Positions 34,066-42,754 are shown, counted from the stretch's first letter. The stretch is DNA of 64,000 nucleotides from Enterocloster alcoholdehydrogenati (GCF_013282095.1 NZ_BLTJ01000001.1:434001-498000); one strand, 5' to 3'. Numbers and translations are program-made. Notes: generated from the sequence alone by a model not told the origin.

Positions 34066-35619
34066 TCATCGGTCAGTTGTCTTATGGATGGTAAAGGTAT
34101 TGTCAATGGTCTCTACCTTTCCATCATCTGTGATCTGATAGCTGGTGATCTTGAAATCATCATTTGTCAGGTTAATCACAGAGTAGCTGGGAAGCCAGTT
34201 CTGGCTTCTTACCTCAATGTAATCCTGCTTGGAATTAGTCAGCTCATAGTATTTGGAACCGGAGGCAGAGTTGGCTGTCATGTACAGAGTTCCCTTGGGA
34301 TTCGTAACAACGGACTGACCGGAGCTTTCAATGGTATAGCAGCGGTTATCCTCAGTAAATCCCGCTTTTAAGGCAGCCGCCTCCTCATCCTCAGGATACA
34401 GGGAAATAGACTCGTCTGTATTTACATTGTATGCATGATCCCAGTCATAATCACTGCCGGTCTCATCAAGGCGGAATTCATAAGAGCCGTGTGTCTTTCC
34501 GTCGCCGTAAAGAAGTTTGGAACGGCTGTATGTATGGTCGTGTCCCTGGAGTACAACATCCACGTCGTACTTATCAAATACAGGGGTCAGCTGGGTACGC
34601 AGGATCATACCATCCGTATCGGAATGATCCAGACCGGAGCCGTAGATATCCTGGTGAATGGTGACGATGCGCCATTTTGTATCCGGGAAGTTCTCTACCG
34701 CCTTCTTTATGGCCTGCTCGTGCTCCGCTACATTATAATTATTGGTATTTAAAACAATAAAAAGGCCTGGGCCGTAGGTATAGTAATAATCGCCGCCTGC
34801 CTCTGTCATTCCAAGGCCGGTAGGGTTGGGATTGTTGAAATGATAGCTGTAATCCTTGTTGAGAGAGTCATGGTTTCCGATGGTGGTCGCTACTGGAAGG
34901 CTCTTTAACGCGCTGGCGGAAAGGTATGCCGCATACTCCTCTTCCTTAGGCTTTCCCGTCTTGTTGACCTGATCGCCTGCCGAGATTGCAAAGTTCAAAT
35001 CCGGGTTCTGGGCTAAAGCGATATCCAGAGTGCGGTCCCAGCCAAAACCATCGTTGCGGGCCGCTGTATTGGCTGCTCCCCCATCGGCCGACAGCTTTCC
35101 TTCTCCCTGAGGCTGTCCCTTGGACGCGCCCACCTGAGGATCGCCTACGTAGAGGATATTTACATTTTCAAAGCTGCCTGTCCGGTAGACCTCAGCCGGC
35201 GTTCTTACGCCGCTCTTTTCTACCGAATAATAATAGGTGGTGTTTTCCTGTAAACCGTCTACGGTCACATAGTTGTAGGAATAGCTTTTTCCCCCTGTAA
35301 GCCCTGTATCCACACCGCTTGCCTGGCCGTTATAGGCCTTTAAATCGTTGGCATCTGTTCCGAAGTATACCACAGGCGTAGCGTTGGTTCCCTCGCTGTA
35401 CCAGGCAAAATTCAACTGGGACGCTGCCGCGCCGGGCGTCAGGGATACATAGGTGTAATCATTTGCCACCTGCTCCCACGATCCCGTCCAGTCCTGCCAC
35501 TCTTTGGATCCTCCGGTCACTGCTGAATCGTTGTAATGAGTAGTAGCCGCCCATACCTGCTGGCCCCCCACTGCCAGAACTCCCGCCAGGATCCCGGCTA
35601 TGACTCTCTTCTTTTTCAT
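34066..35619 (-). CDS. Secreted metallophosphoesterase with N-terminal fibronectin-like domain
   Basis: A 517-residue exported phosphoesterase of the purple acid phosphatase type. A signal peptide (1-24, ending VWAATTHY) precedes a β-sandwich domain (~40-150, WYSEGTNATPVVYFGTDAND). The calcineurin-like catalytic domain has the metal-ligand motifs YVGDPQVG, SAGDQVNKTG, TIGNHDSLNKD, VTIHQDIYGSG and LQGHDHTYSR. The substrate is probably a phosphomonoester or diester outside the cell. An AT-rich inverted repeat precedes the promoter; phosphate control is possible but not proven. The YibE/F gene follows. Confidence 0.9.
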   Translation of the reverse strand: MKKKRVIAGILAGVLAVGGQQVWAATTHYNDSAVTGGSKEWQDWTGSWEQVANDYTYVSLTPGAAASQLNFAWYSEGTNATPVVYFGTDANDLKAYNGQASGVDTGLTGGKSYSYNYVTVDGLQENTTYYYSVEKSGVRTPAEVYRTGSFENVNILYVGDPQVGASKGQPQGEGKLSADGGAANTAARNDGFGWDRTLDIALAQNPDLNFAISAGDQVNKTGKPKEEEYAAYLSASALKSLPVATTIGNHDSLNKDYSYHFNNPNPTGLGMTEAGGDYYYTYGPGLFIVLNTNNYNVAEHEQAIKKAVENFPDTKWRIVTIHQDIYGSGLDHSDTDGMILRTQLTPVFDKYDVDVVLQGHDHTYSRSKLLYGDGKTHGSYEFRLDETGSDYDWDHAYNVNTDESISLYPEDEEAAALKAGFTEDNRCYTIESSGQSVVTNPKGTLYMTANSASGSKYYELTNSKQDYIEVRSQNWLPSYSVINLTNDDFKITSYQITDDGKVETIDNTFTIHKTTDR

Positions 35620-35670
35620 AACATTTCCCTTCTTTTCTGTTTTTTCAGATGGTTGCTTCTGATGAGTTTA

Positions 35671-35734
35671 AGTATAGAAGGGAAATGTAAAATTTACTAT
35701 CCAGGATATGTATGAGAAATGTTAATTTTACATT
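35671..35734 (-). promoter_or_regulatory. Phosphoesterase promoter region with AT-rich inverted repeat
   Basis: The -10 TATACT (35671-35676) has no good -35. An 11-bp perfect inverted repeat AATGTAAAATT (35683-35693) and AATTTTACATT (35724-35734) spans the region. A minus-strand TTAACA (35720-35725) is followed 11 nt later by CATACA (35709-35714), a spacing like Pho boxes. A PhoP site is only a hypothesis. Confidence 0.4.
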
Positions 35735-36603
35735 GGCAGCTTTTCCATGATGAAGTTTGTAAGCTTCACCCCATGGCGCTCCACCTGCTGTTCCTTCACC
35801 ATTCGGTATCCCCTCTTTTCAAAGAAGGAGCGGGAGGTAATGGAGGCATGGACGGTAAAAGCGGCTCTGCCGGAGGTTCTCTCCAGCTCATCGCAGATGG
35901 CGGAGGCAATTCCCCTGCCCTGAAAGTCCTTATGCACATACAGACGGTCCAGATAGCCGTCCCGGGCCATATCGCCAAAACCTGCAAGCTGCCCGCTCTC
36001 CCATGCCACTACGGTATGGTGCTCCAGAAAAGAGCGATTCCACGCTTCCAGATCCACCTGGCCGTCTGCCCAGGCATCCACCTGCTCCCTGGTATAATCC
36101 TTTCGGTTTACCGTATGAACTGTCTCGTAAAACAACTCTGCCAGCTTCTGGCAGTATTTTGGCCTGTACCCGCACAGCATCATGGCCGGAACGTCCTCTG
36201 CATCCATTAACGGGATCCCCTTTTTCCTTAAGGCCTGGGCAAATATCCCGGAACCGGGTATTTTTTTTCCCGAAAATGTGCCGTCATAAATCTCATTTAC
36301 ACCGCAGGTAGGGCTGCGGGACTGCAGGATGGCCAGATCTATTTTTAGCCCGCAGATCCGGGACAGGGCCTTTTCCACCCCCTCACGGTAAATGAGCTCC
36401 CTGTCATTCCCCTCCTTGTCTATGATCCGCCCCGCCGCGATTTCCACTGACGGCCGGGGCGTTCCAAGGATTGTGAGGATCTCCGGACAGACAGGAATCA
36501 CTTCCTTGTCTTTGATATAATTAAGAACACGTTCATTTCGGTTGTTTCCTCCGTTGTATTTGCAGTTTTCGCCCAGCAGACAGGCGCTCACTAATACTCT
36601 CAT
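35728..36603 (-). CDS. DUF523 domain fused to a GNAT acetyltransferase
   Basis: A 291-residue two-domain protein. Residues 1-145 are DUF523 (VSACLLGENCKYNGGNNRN, VCPEILTILGTPRPSVEI, LQSRSPTCGVNEIYDGTFSG), with conserved cysteines suggesting metal or Fe-S binding. Residues ~150-291 are a GNAT acetyltransferase with the acetyl-CoA loop VHKDFQGRGIASAIC. Most DUF523 proteins stand alone or carry a DUF1722. The fusion appears intact, with no stop or frame change at the junction. AAGGAG precedes the ATG. It lies 47 nt downstream of the ABC ATPase gene and may be the last gene of the riboswitch operon. Confidence 0.85.
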   Translation of the reverse strand: MRVLVSACLLGENCKYNGGNNRNERVLNYIKDKEVIPVCPEILTILGTPRPSVEIAAGRIIDKEGNDRELIYREGVEKALSRICGLKIDLAILQSRSPTCGVNEIYDGTFSGKKIPGSGIFAQALRKKGIPLMDAEDVPAMMLCGYRPKYCQKLAELFYETVHTVNRKDYTREQVDAWADGQVDLEAWNRSFLEHHTVVAWESGQLAGFGDMARDGYLDRLYVHKDFQGRGIASAICDELERTSGRAAFTVHASITSRSFFEKRGYRMVKEQQVERHGVKLTNFIMEKLPM

Positions 36604-36650
36604 TCTCTCTCCTTTCTCTGGTCACTCCATGGCGGAGCTCATGCTTTTTC

Positions 36651-37769
36651 TTATATCCCTGCACAATCTCCATCTGACAGGAAAACCGTTTTCCTGCCGC
36701 CCAGCTTTGCCAGTTCCCGGTTTTTTTCATTCATAGGGCCAAATGTACCGATACAGCAGACCACCTCCCGGCAGTCCGCCATAAGCGCGGCAGCCCTGCG
36801 AAACTGTGTTTCGGAAACAGGCTCAAAGGGCCGTTCAGTGATTACATGGGCCGACAGCGCCGACGCCACCGGGCAGTCGATGTCATTTTCATGAAGCACC
36901 CCGGCTGCGAAGGGAATCCCCTGCTTTTGAAGACGGCGGTAAACAGGGATCCCAGAGCCGTTTCCTCCGATTACAAAGACCTGGGGCTGCCCCTCAGGGG
37001 CTGCCAGTTCCACACAGCCAAGCCTGGGGCAGTAGGTTCCGCGGGTGATATCAAAAAGCGTCCGGATCCTGTCTGTGGTGAAAATCTCCTCCGGCAGCCC
37101 ACAGGCGGCGATCCTGTCTCCTTTGACGCAGACCATATAATCTGACACCTTCTGCGCCAGATCCAGTTCGTGAAGGGACATCAGTACAGCCAGTCCCTTT
37201 TTTCGCACCAGTTCCTTCAGAATCTCCAGCAGTTCCAGCTTATGACGGATATCCAGAAAAGAAGTTGGTTCGTCCAGCACCAGAACCTCCGGCTCCTGAC
37301 AGATGGCCCTGGCAAGAAGAATCCTCTGCCTCTGGCCATCGCTGATACAGCCGAAGTCACAGTCTGCAAGCTCCTCTGCGCGAACCAGAGAAAGGGCTTC
37401 CTCCACCCTTTCCCTGTCCTCCCGGCCCAGGACCCCCAGAGGACCAGTGTAGGGATATCGCCCCATACTTACCACCTCTTTACAGGTCATCAGTTCCGGA
37501 CGGATCCGCTCTGTCATCATCACGGACAGATGGCGGGCGATCTCCCGCTCCTTCATCCCTGCCATATCCTTTCCCACCAGCCGCACTGTTCCGCCCATCC
37601 GCTCCAGCTGTCCGATGATGCTCTTTAAAATAGTGGATTTTCCGGCCCCGTTGGGCCCGATCAGGGTAACAATCTCCCCTGGCCTCACACGGAGGCTGAT
37701 CTCCCGAATCAGCGGCGTCTTTCCATAGCCTACTGCCAGGTTTTCCGTTAAAATACGGTTCTTTTCCAT
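36651..37769 (-). CDS. BtuD/FecE-like ABC ATPase with extra C-terminal domain
   Basis: A 372-residue ATPase. The nucleotide-binding domain (1-245) has Walker A GPNGAGKST (38-46), an unusual signature CISDGQRQR (141-149) instead of LSGGQ, Walker B VLVLDEPTS, and the switch His in MSLHELD. A further ~120 residues (255-372) form a separate domain starting QVFVIGGNGSGIPVYRRLQK; its glycine-rich loop looks like a nucleotide- or Rossmann-type fold, and its function is unknown. It starts 4 nt after the permease gene and energises that importer. Confidence 0.9.
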   Translation of the reverse strand: MEKNRILTENLAVGYGKTPLIREISLRVRPGEIVTLIGPNGAGKSTILKSIIGQLERMGGTVRLVGKDMAGMKEREIARHLSVMMTERIRPELMTCKEVVSMGRYPYTGPLGVLGREDRERVEEALSLVRAEELADCDFGCISDGQRQRILLARAICQEPEVLVLDEPTSFLDIRHKLELLEILKELVRKKGLAVLMSLHELDLAQKVSDYMVCVKGDRIAACGLPEEIFTTDRIRTLFDITRGTYCPRLGCVELAAPEGQPQVFVIGGNGSGIPVYRRLQKQGIPFAAGVLHENDIDCPVASALSAHVITERPFEPVSETQFRRAAALMADCREVVCCIGTFGPMNEKNRELAKLGGRKTVFLSDGDCAGI

Positions 37770-37773
37770 CTTC

Positions 37774-38805
37774 CTACCGCCTTTCCCCTTTATGTACCAT
37801 CATATAGATCACCACCGGCGCTCCAAATATGGCAGTAACCGTGCTGATGCTTAATTCCACCGGAGCAAACAGCGTCCGGGCGACCATATCGCAAAAGCAG
37901 CAGAATACAGCTCCACCCAGAAAACAGCCAGGAATCATGACCAACGGCTTGGCCGTCTGAAACAGCCCCTTTATCAGTCTCGGCACCGCGATTCCCACAA
38001 AGGAAACAGGGCCTGCAAAGGCGGTGACACAGGCAGAAAGTATGCTGGAGACCAGGATCAGGGCCAGACGAAACCGCCGGATATTGACTCCCATATTTGC
38101 GGCATAGACCTCTCCCAGCTGATAGGCGCTTACCGGCTTTGCCATAAACAGGGTGCAGGCCATGGCAGCTGCGGTCACTGCAGTCATAACAGAGACGTTT
38201 TCCCAGGTAATGCCGGAAAAACTGCCCAGAGACCAGTTGTGAAGATTTACGATATTGGCATCATCTGCAAAGGTGACTGCCAGATCCGTAATGGCCGAGC
38301 AGATATAACTGACCATCATGCCGCAGACCACCAGCATGGACATATTTCTCACCCGGCCAGAAACCAGAATCACAAAGCCCATGGAGATCAGGGAGCCGAA
38401 AAACGCAGCCAGGATCAGAGTCACAGAGCCAGCCGTCCGTCCCTGATTTAAAAGAGCGATCATAACAAATGCCACCACCAGCCTGGCGCCGGAGGAAATT
38501 CCCAGCACAAAGGGGCCGGCAATAGGATTGGAAAAAAATGTCTGAAGCAGAAAGCCGGAAACAGACAGTGCGCCCCCAAGGATCACAGCCGCAAACAGGC
38601 GGGGCAGACGGATATCCCAGAGAATCCGGGAAGCCGTATCCTCTGTGGGGCCTTTTAAAAGCAGGCCGAACAGTTCTGGCAAAGATACTGCCACAGAGCC
38701 AAAGCACACATTTAAGATCATGAGGATACCCAGAAGAACCGCCAGAAACAGCATACCGGATACAATCCGGCTGCTCCTTGAAAATATATGATTTTGCGGA
38801 GCCAT
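37774..38805 (-). CDS. FecCD/BtuC-family ABC permease
   Basis: A 343-residue permease with about ten helices. The FecCD pattern includes DIRLPRLFAAVILGGALSVS, GFLLQTFFSNPIAGPFVLGI and GPVSFVGIAVPRLIKGLF. Such permeases import iron siderophores, heme or cobalamin. GAGGTG lies 7 nt before ATG 38805. It is between the binding protein and ATPase genes in one operon controlled by a cobalamin riboswitch, so cobalamin, cobinamide or a related tetrapyrrole is the likely substrate. Confidence 0.9.
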   Translation of the reverse strand: MAPQNHIFSRSSRIVSGMLFLAVLLGILMILNVCFGSVAVSLPELFGLLLKGPTEDTASRILWDIRLPRLFAAVILGGALSVSGFLLQTFFSNPIAGPFVLGISSGARLVVAFVMIALLNQGRTAGSVTLILAAFFGSLISMGFVILVSGRVRNMSMLVVCGMMVSYICSAITDLAVTFADDANIVNLHNWSLGSFSGITWENVSVMTAVTAAAMACTLFMAKPVSAYQLGEVYAANMGVNIRRFRLALILVSSILSACVTAFAGPVSFVGIAVPRLIKGLFQTAKPLVMIPGCFLGGAVFCCFCDMVARTLFAPVELSISTVTAIFGAPVVIYMMVHKGERR

Positions 38806-38816
38806 ATGATTTCACC

Positions 38817-40019
38817 TCAGTTTAGTTTATGAATGTAGCGCATGGACGAGGAATCCGGTGCAGTTTCAGTAAAGATCTGGTGGAGTTCCCGGATCATCTG
38901 CCCCAGACCCATGGTTTCCTGAAAGAGATTTTTGCCCGTGCACCATACATTCCCCTCTCTCACGGCCTTAAAATCAGCTAACAGAGGACTTTTTCCCAGA
39001 AGCTCCGCCACCGAAGACAGTTCGCCGTCAATGGTGCTGTTATAAATCAGAACATCTGCGTCTTTGCAGGCACTGTAAAAGGCCTCCATCTGCAGATTCA
39101 TGGTAGAAAGGGCATTTTCCTCCTCCGGCGCAAGCCGGGGAAGGTACTCGCCTCCGGCCATCTGGATCATCCGAGTCACATAGTCACCAGGCTTTCTCAC
39201 GTTTACATAGCCTTTCGAGGTCACATAGAAAAAAGCCGCCGTTTTTTGGGATGGGGACTGCTCCTTAAGAGGTTCCAGCGCCTGAAGTTCCCGGTCAAAC
39301 AAGGCCTTTGCCTCCTCTTCCTTTCCCAGTAAAACGCCGTAAAGCCTGATCCATTCCATACGGCCCAGGGGGCTGCTCTCATAGCTGGATCGCTCTGCCA
39401 GCACGGGGATTCCCAGCTTTTCCAGCTGCTCCTTCACCTCCGGGGCATGATAGATCATGGTTGACTCAATGGCAAGGTCACAGCCTTCCGACAGAATAAG
39501 TTCATAGTCAGGCGTATTGTATTTTCCCGCATAGACCATGCTCCCGGCCTTAAGAGCCTCTTTTGGAGCATCCAGATACCACCCGGATACATCTGTGCCG
39601 GACAGCGTCACCCGATCCACCGCATCCAGGCCCGAAAAAAAGTCCATGGCTGAGGTGGCAGCCAGGTAGATATGGTCCAACGGACGCCGAAGCACAGTGA
39701 TGTCCTTGGGAAGTTCCTCAGGAACCAGAGACGAAGCCGTTTCTGCGTCTCCTCCTTCCGGGAGCACCAGAAACCGGCCTCCCTCTTTTATGGTAATCAG
39801 GTCATAACCGCCCTGATAATGGTCGACGGAAAACTGATCGGCATAAGAAAGCTCCATGGATGATACGGGTTTTTCCCACAGAACCGCCTGTAAAGAGGGC
39901 CCGGAACCGGCAGGCGTGCTCCCGGACACCGCTGTCCGGGAGCAGCCTGCCGCTGCAAGGCACAGCCCTGCCAGACAGACCATTCTTACAAAGGCTGCCC
40001 TTCTGCGCGGCCTTCTCAT
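38817..40019 (-). CDS. BtuF-like ABC substrate-binding lipoprotein
   Basis: A 400-residue periplasmic-binding-like lipoprotein. The signal peptide ends with a lipobox LAAAGC (Cys26). Two Rossmann-like lobes are joined by a long helix, as in BtuF/FepB; segments include RPLDHIYLAATSAMDFFSGL and VMIYNST-like late elements (DVLIYNSTIDGELSSVAELL). It is longer than typical BtuF (~260). It captures the ligand for the adjacent FecCD permease. Its ATG overlaps the stop of the NEAT-like lipoprotein gene (ATGA), so the two are probably translationally coupled. Confidence 0.88.
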   Translation of the reverse strand: MRRPRRRAAFVRMVCLAGLCLAAAGCSRTAVSGSTPAGSGPSLQAVLWEKPVSSMELSYADQFSVDHYQGGYDLITIKEGGRFLVLPEGGDAETASSLVPEELPKDITVLRRPLDHIYLAATSAMDFFSGLDAVDRVTLSGTDVSGWYLDAPKEALKAGSMVYAGKYNTPDYELILSEGCDLAIESTMIYHAPEVKEQLEKLGIPVLAERSSYESSPLGRMEWIRLYGVLLGKEEEAKALFDRELQALEPLKEQSPSQKTAAFFYVTSKGYVNVRKPGDYVTRMIQMAGGEYLPRLAPEEENALSTMNLQMEAFYSACKDADVLIYNSTIDGELSSVAELLGKSPLLADFKAVREGNVWCTGKNLFQETMGLGQMIRELHQIFTETAPDSSSMRYIHKLN

Positions 40020-40894
40020 TCTCCCACCTCTTTCAGCCCGGCAGATTCCACGATCAGCGTGTATTCAATCTCATGGGGCGTACTCATGGCGATAGTATCG
40101 GCGATTACCTTCTGCTTATAGTCAAAAGCTGTAACTGGAATCTCAAACACGGAGTTTCCCTCTGTGTTCTGCTGTTCAAACCGTTCCTCTCCTACCTTCA
40201 TATAATCATAATTGGGACTGCTCCAGACCAGCGTCACAAGGGCCTTTCCATCCATAATCCTAAGGTTGGCAGGAGATTCCACACCAGCTCTGCCGGAACC
40301 GCCCTCCAGGCGCACAACGGCAGTATAGCTCCCATCCTTTAAGCCCAGCGTTTCCACTGTTGTCAGATTTCCTTCCTTAAACGCCTCTGCCGGAAGGGAA
40401 CCCGCTTTGAATACGAGAGTGCGGTCATACCAGGTTCCCTTCCTTTTACTGAAGGCGCTGCAGGCAACAGCCCTGTCCAGCGCCTCCACCGGAACGGTAA
40501 ATTCATTTTTCCCCTCCCGGGTGTCCTCGCTTGGAATCCACTGGCTTTCAGATGCTTTTTCCGCGTCCTCCCCGGTTCCCATAAATACCCTTGCATATCC
40601 GCTTCCGCTCATGGTCATCCTGGCAGTCAAACTGCCGTCCTTTACCGTCAGCTCACATTTCTCTGCCCGGAACATGGGCGAACTTGAATCCACCTGGATC
40701 TGATATATGCCATCTTTAAGCGCTGCAGCGTAAATAGGCTCCATCCCCTCTGCTGCTTCTTTTTGGCGCTCTGCCGTCTCCTGTTTGCCAGCACTTTGAG
40801 AAACGGTTGCTCCCGCCTGTTTCTGTGCGCAGCCCGCCCCCGCAAGCACGGCGGCCCCCAAAACAGAGCAGATCCATATTTTCCTGATTTTCAT
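40016..40894 (-). CDS. Lipoprotein with two tandem NEAT-like β-sandwich domains
   Basis: A 292-residue lipoprotein with lipobox LAGAGC (Cys22). Two domains follow: residues ~50-165 (LKDGIYQIQVDSSSPMFRAE, LTVKDGSLTARMTMSGSGYA, FTVPVEALD) and ~180-290 (LKDGSYTAVVRLEGGSGRAG, LVWSSPNYDYMKVGEERF, FEIPVTAFD). The DGxY ... MxxSxxYxY ... FxIPVxALD layout resembles heme-binding NEAT domains, but I cannot confirm the heme ligands. It lies between exported CbiK and the binding protein in the riboswitch operon, so a surface tetrapyrrole-binding role is inferred. ATG 40894 has GGAGG upstream. Confidence 0.65.
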   Translation of the reverse strand: MKIRKIWICSVLGAAVLAGAGCAQKQAGATVSQSAGKQETAERQKEAAEGMEPIYAAALKDGIYQIQVDSSSPMFRAEKCELTVKDGSLTARMTMSGSGYARVFMGTGEDAEKASESQWIPSEDTREGKNEFTVPVEALDRAVACSAFSKRKGTWYDRTLVFKAGSLPAEAFKEGNLTTVETLGLKDGSYTAVVRLEGGSGRAGVESPANLRIMDGKALVTLVWSSPNYDYMKVGEERFEQQNTEGNSVFEIPVTAFDYKQKVIADTIAMSTPHEIEYTLIVESAGLKEVGE

Positions 40895-40975
40895 ATCCTT
40901 TTGCCTCCGGAAAAATCTCCTTATACAGGGCTGCGCCTGATACATTCCCAGTGCAGCCCTCCGTATCCTTAAGTC

Positions 40976-42040
40976 TTACTTTGTCAGGCTGTCCGCCGCT
41001 GCCCTGGCGTGCTCCGCAAACAGATTCCGGATGGGTTCCAGTTCTCCCAGGCCCCTTAATACGCAGGTCACTTCATAGCCGGCCTTCTCAAACTCCGTTT
41101 TCCAGGAGCCTTCCTCCTCTCCCGCCATGTCATTGTTGGCATGGTCGCCTGCTACGATCATAAGAGGCTCTAAAACCACCTTTGTATAAGAACCTTCTTT
41201 TACAGACCCAAGCACATCCTCTAAAGAAGGCTCTGCCTCTACAGTTCCCACAAAATAATTCTCAAAGCCCCCTGCCCTTAACATCTCCTGCAGCCTTGCA
41301 TAGACCTGATTGGACTCTGCCTCCGTGCCGTGGCCCATAAAGCAGACAGCCGTCTCACCGTCATCATATTCCCTGGTTGCGTCGGTAATCGCCTGGATCA
41401 CAGCCTTAAAATCATCCTCCGAGGTCAGAAGCGGCTCGCCTACGGCTACCTGCTCAAAGGCATCCGCATATTCCGCCGCCTCATTCACCAGATCGGTGTA
41501 CTCTAAGCCGTTCATCAGGTGGGTAGGCTGGATCACCAGCGTTTTAACGCCGTTTTTTACCGCCCGGTCCAGTGCCTCTTCTACATTGTCAATGGAAACG
41601 TCATCCCGCCTTTTTATATGGTCAATGATCATCTGGCTGGTAAAGCCCCGGCGCACAGAGCAGTCCGGCATGGCCACCTCCATGGCGTCCTCGATGGCCC
41701 CTATTGTCTTTCTCCGGCTGTCGTTATAGCTGGTGCCGAAGCTCACCACCAGCAGTTCCTTTTCTCCGATCTCATCCTGATTGCGCGGATCATCCAGTGT
41801 GGCGTCTCCGGTATCGTAGTTTTCCTCATCCTCGCCGGCTTCACCGGATGTCTGGGTCTGCAAAGCCGTCTGCGCTGCCCTGGAGGCCTCCGTTTGATCC
41901 CCGCTCTCAGATGTCTTCGGGGTTCCTTCTGTTTCCTCCACAGAGCCGGACGCCGCATTCTGGCTGCCGGAGCATCCCGCTGCCATTCCTGCCGTCAAGG
42001 CTGCCGCCGCAAAGAGTAATGCTGCTTTTTTCAGTTTCAT
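40976..42040 (-). CDS. cbiK: Exported lipoprotein form of CbiK cobaltochelatase
   Basis: A 354-residue protein with a lipoprotein signal (lipobox AAGC, Cys23), a ~70-residue acidic Ser/Thr-rich linker and a CbiK-type chelatase domain (~93-352). The catalytic residues appear as His237 in GHGTEAES and His300 in GDHANNDMAG, with Glu268 near the third site; these match the known CbiK histidines by spacing. CbiK normally inserts Co2+ into sirohydrochlorin in the cytoplasm. Here it should sit on the outer face of the membrane, perhaps binding or metallating tetrapyrroles. AAGGAGG precedes ATG 42040. It is the first gene after the cobalamin riboswitch. Confidence 0.88.
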   Translation of the reverse strand: MKLKKAALLFAAAALTAGMAAGCSGSQNAASGSVEETEGTPKTSESGDQTEASRAAQTALQTQTSGEAGEDEENYDTGDATLDDPRNQDEIGEKELLVVSFGTSYNDSRRKTIGAIEDAMEVAMPDCSVRRGFTSQMIIDHIKRRDDVSIDNVEEALDRAVKNGVKTLVIQPTHLMNGLEYTDLVNEAAEYADAFEQVAVGEPLLTSEDDFKAVIQAITDATREYDDGETAVCFMGHGTEAESNQVYARLQEMLRAGGFENYFVGTVEAEPSLEDVLGSVKEGSYTKVVLEPLMIVAGDHANNDMAGEEEGSWKTEFEKAGYEVTCVLRGLGELEPIRNLFAEHARAAADSLTK

Positions 42041-42249
42041 GTTCTGTTCCTCCTTGTCACAAGACATAATCCTTATGTATCGGTTGGCAAGGTATAGGAA
42101 TCCATTATCTCAAACCGGAGTGAAGGCAGACTGCCTCTGCTCCGTTCTGAGTCAGAGGTCTTTTGGCGCCTGGGGCCGTCTCTTGGCAGCCGCGCGCTCT
42201 TGACCGGCACGATCAATGGCTCGTGATCTGGAAATGATTTCCTGTACCA

Positions 42250-42462
42250 ACAGCCGGCAGGTTTCCTGACTTGCCGATCCGCACATAAAGACTGCCTTCC
42301 CAGCCGGCCCTTTCAGGAATTTTCCGAAAGGACGTTTGCCAGTGACTGACCCTTTCCATGTCTTTATGCTCCCGGTTCACAGTGACGAGATCGTACAGGA
42401 TTTCCACCTGCTTCCCTTTTACCCCCAGATCCCGGCAAACAGGATCCGCGGCACCGGCTGCT
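42250..42462 (-). promoter_or_regulatory. Cobalamin (adenosylcobalamin) riboswitch
   Basis: On the minus strand the 5' part has GGGAAGCAGGTGGAAATCC and CACTGTGAACCGG (42369-42416). The 3' part has the B12 box AGTCAGGAAACCTGCC (42256-42271). The outer helix P1 is CAGCCGG (42454-42460) pairing with CCGGCTG (42251-42257). The layout is that of the cobalamin riboswitch, which shuts off expression when B12 is abundant. The ~210 nt between it and the cbiK ATG contain hairpins but no clear T-run, so control may be translational. This and the promoters explain most of the 770-bp gap at 42041-42811. Confidence 0.92.
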
Positions 42463-42481
42463 CTTAACTCGATATACGCTT

Positions 42482-42510
42482 ATTCTATCATCAAATACCC
42501 TAAAATGCAA
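42482..42510 (-). promoter_or_regulatory. Promoter of the riboswitch operon
   Basis: Minus-strand TTGCAT (42505-42510), 17-nt spacer, TAGAAT (42482-42487), about 20 nt before the riboswitch P1 helix. Confidence 0.7.
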
Positions 42511-42694
42511 TCGGCCCATCATGCCCCTGCTATTTTTAAGTAACTATTCAGCCATACGACAATTTGTGCTGCAGGCTAACCTGCATAGGCATATTTTTCT
42601 GCCTTTATGCGTTCTTTATGTGTTTTTGTGTAAAATGTGTTAATTCTTCATTAAAATGCAGGGTTAAATATTGATTTTTTACTAAATAACCATA

Positions 42695-42754
42695 AAATCA
42701 TCATGATTTGACATAAAATATTACTAATAGTTTTCACTTTTTGCAATGTATAAT
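42695..42754 (+). promoter_or_regulatory. Candidate promoter and palindrome of the sugar symporter gene
   Basis: TATAAT (42749-42754) without a good -35 suggests an activator-dependent promoter. A perfect palindrome AAATCA-TCA-TGATTT (42695-42709) lies 47 bp upstream. The nearby AraC-type regulator could act here; this is inferred from proximity. Confidence 0.45.

Noticed and set aside
40895-40945. 17-codon extension of the NEAT-like lipoprotein
   Set aside because: It would disrupt the lipoprotein signal peptide, which starts cleanly at 40894 with a ribosome site.
42121-42180. CCTCTG...CAGAGG hairpin near 42130-42160 as terminator of the riboswitch
   Set aside because: No T-run follows on the minus strand, the coding direction; it has a T-rich tail only on the opposite strand.
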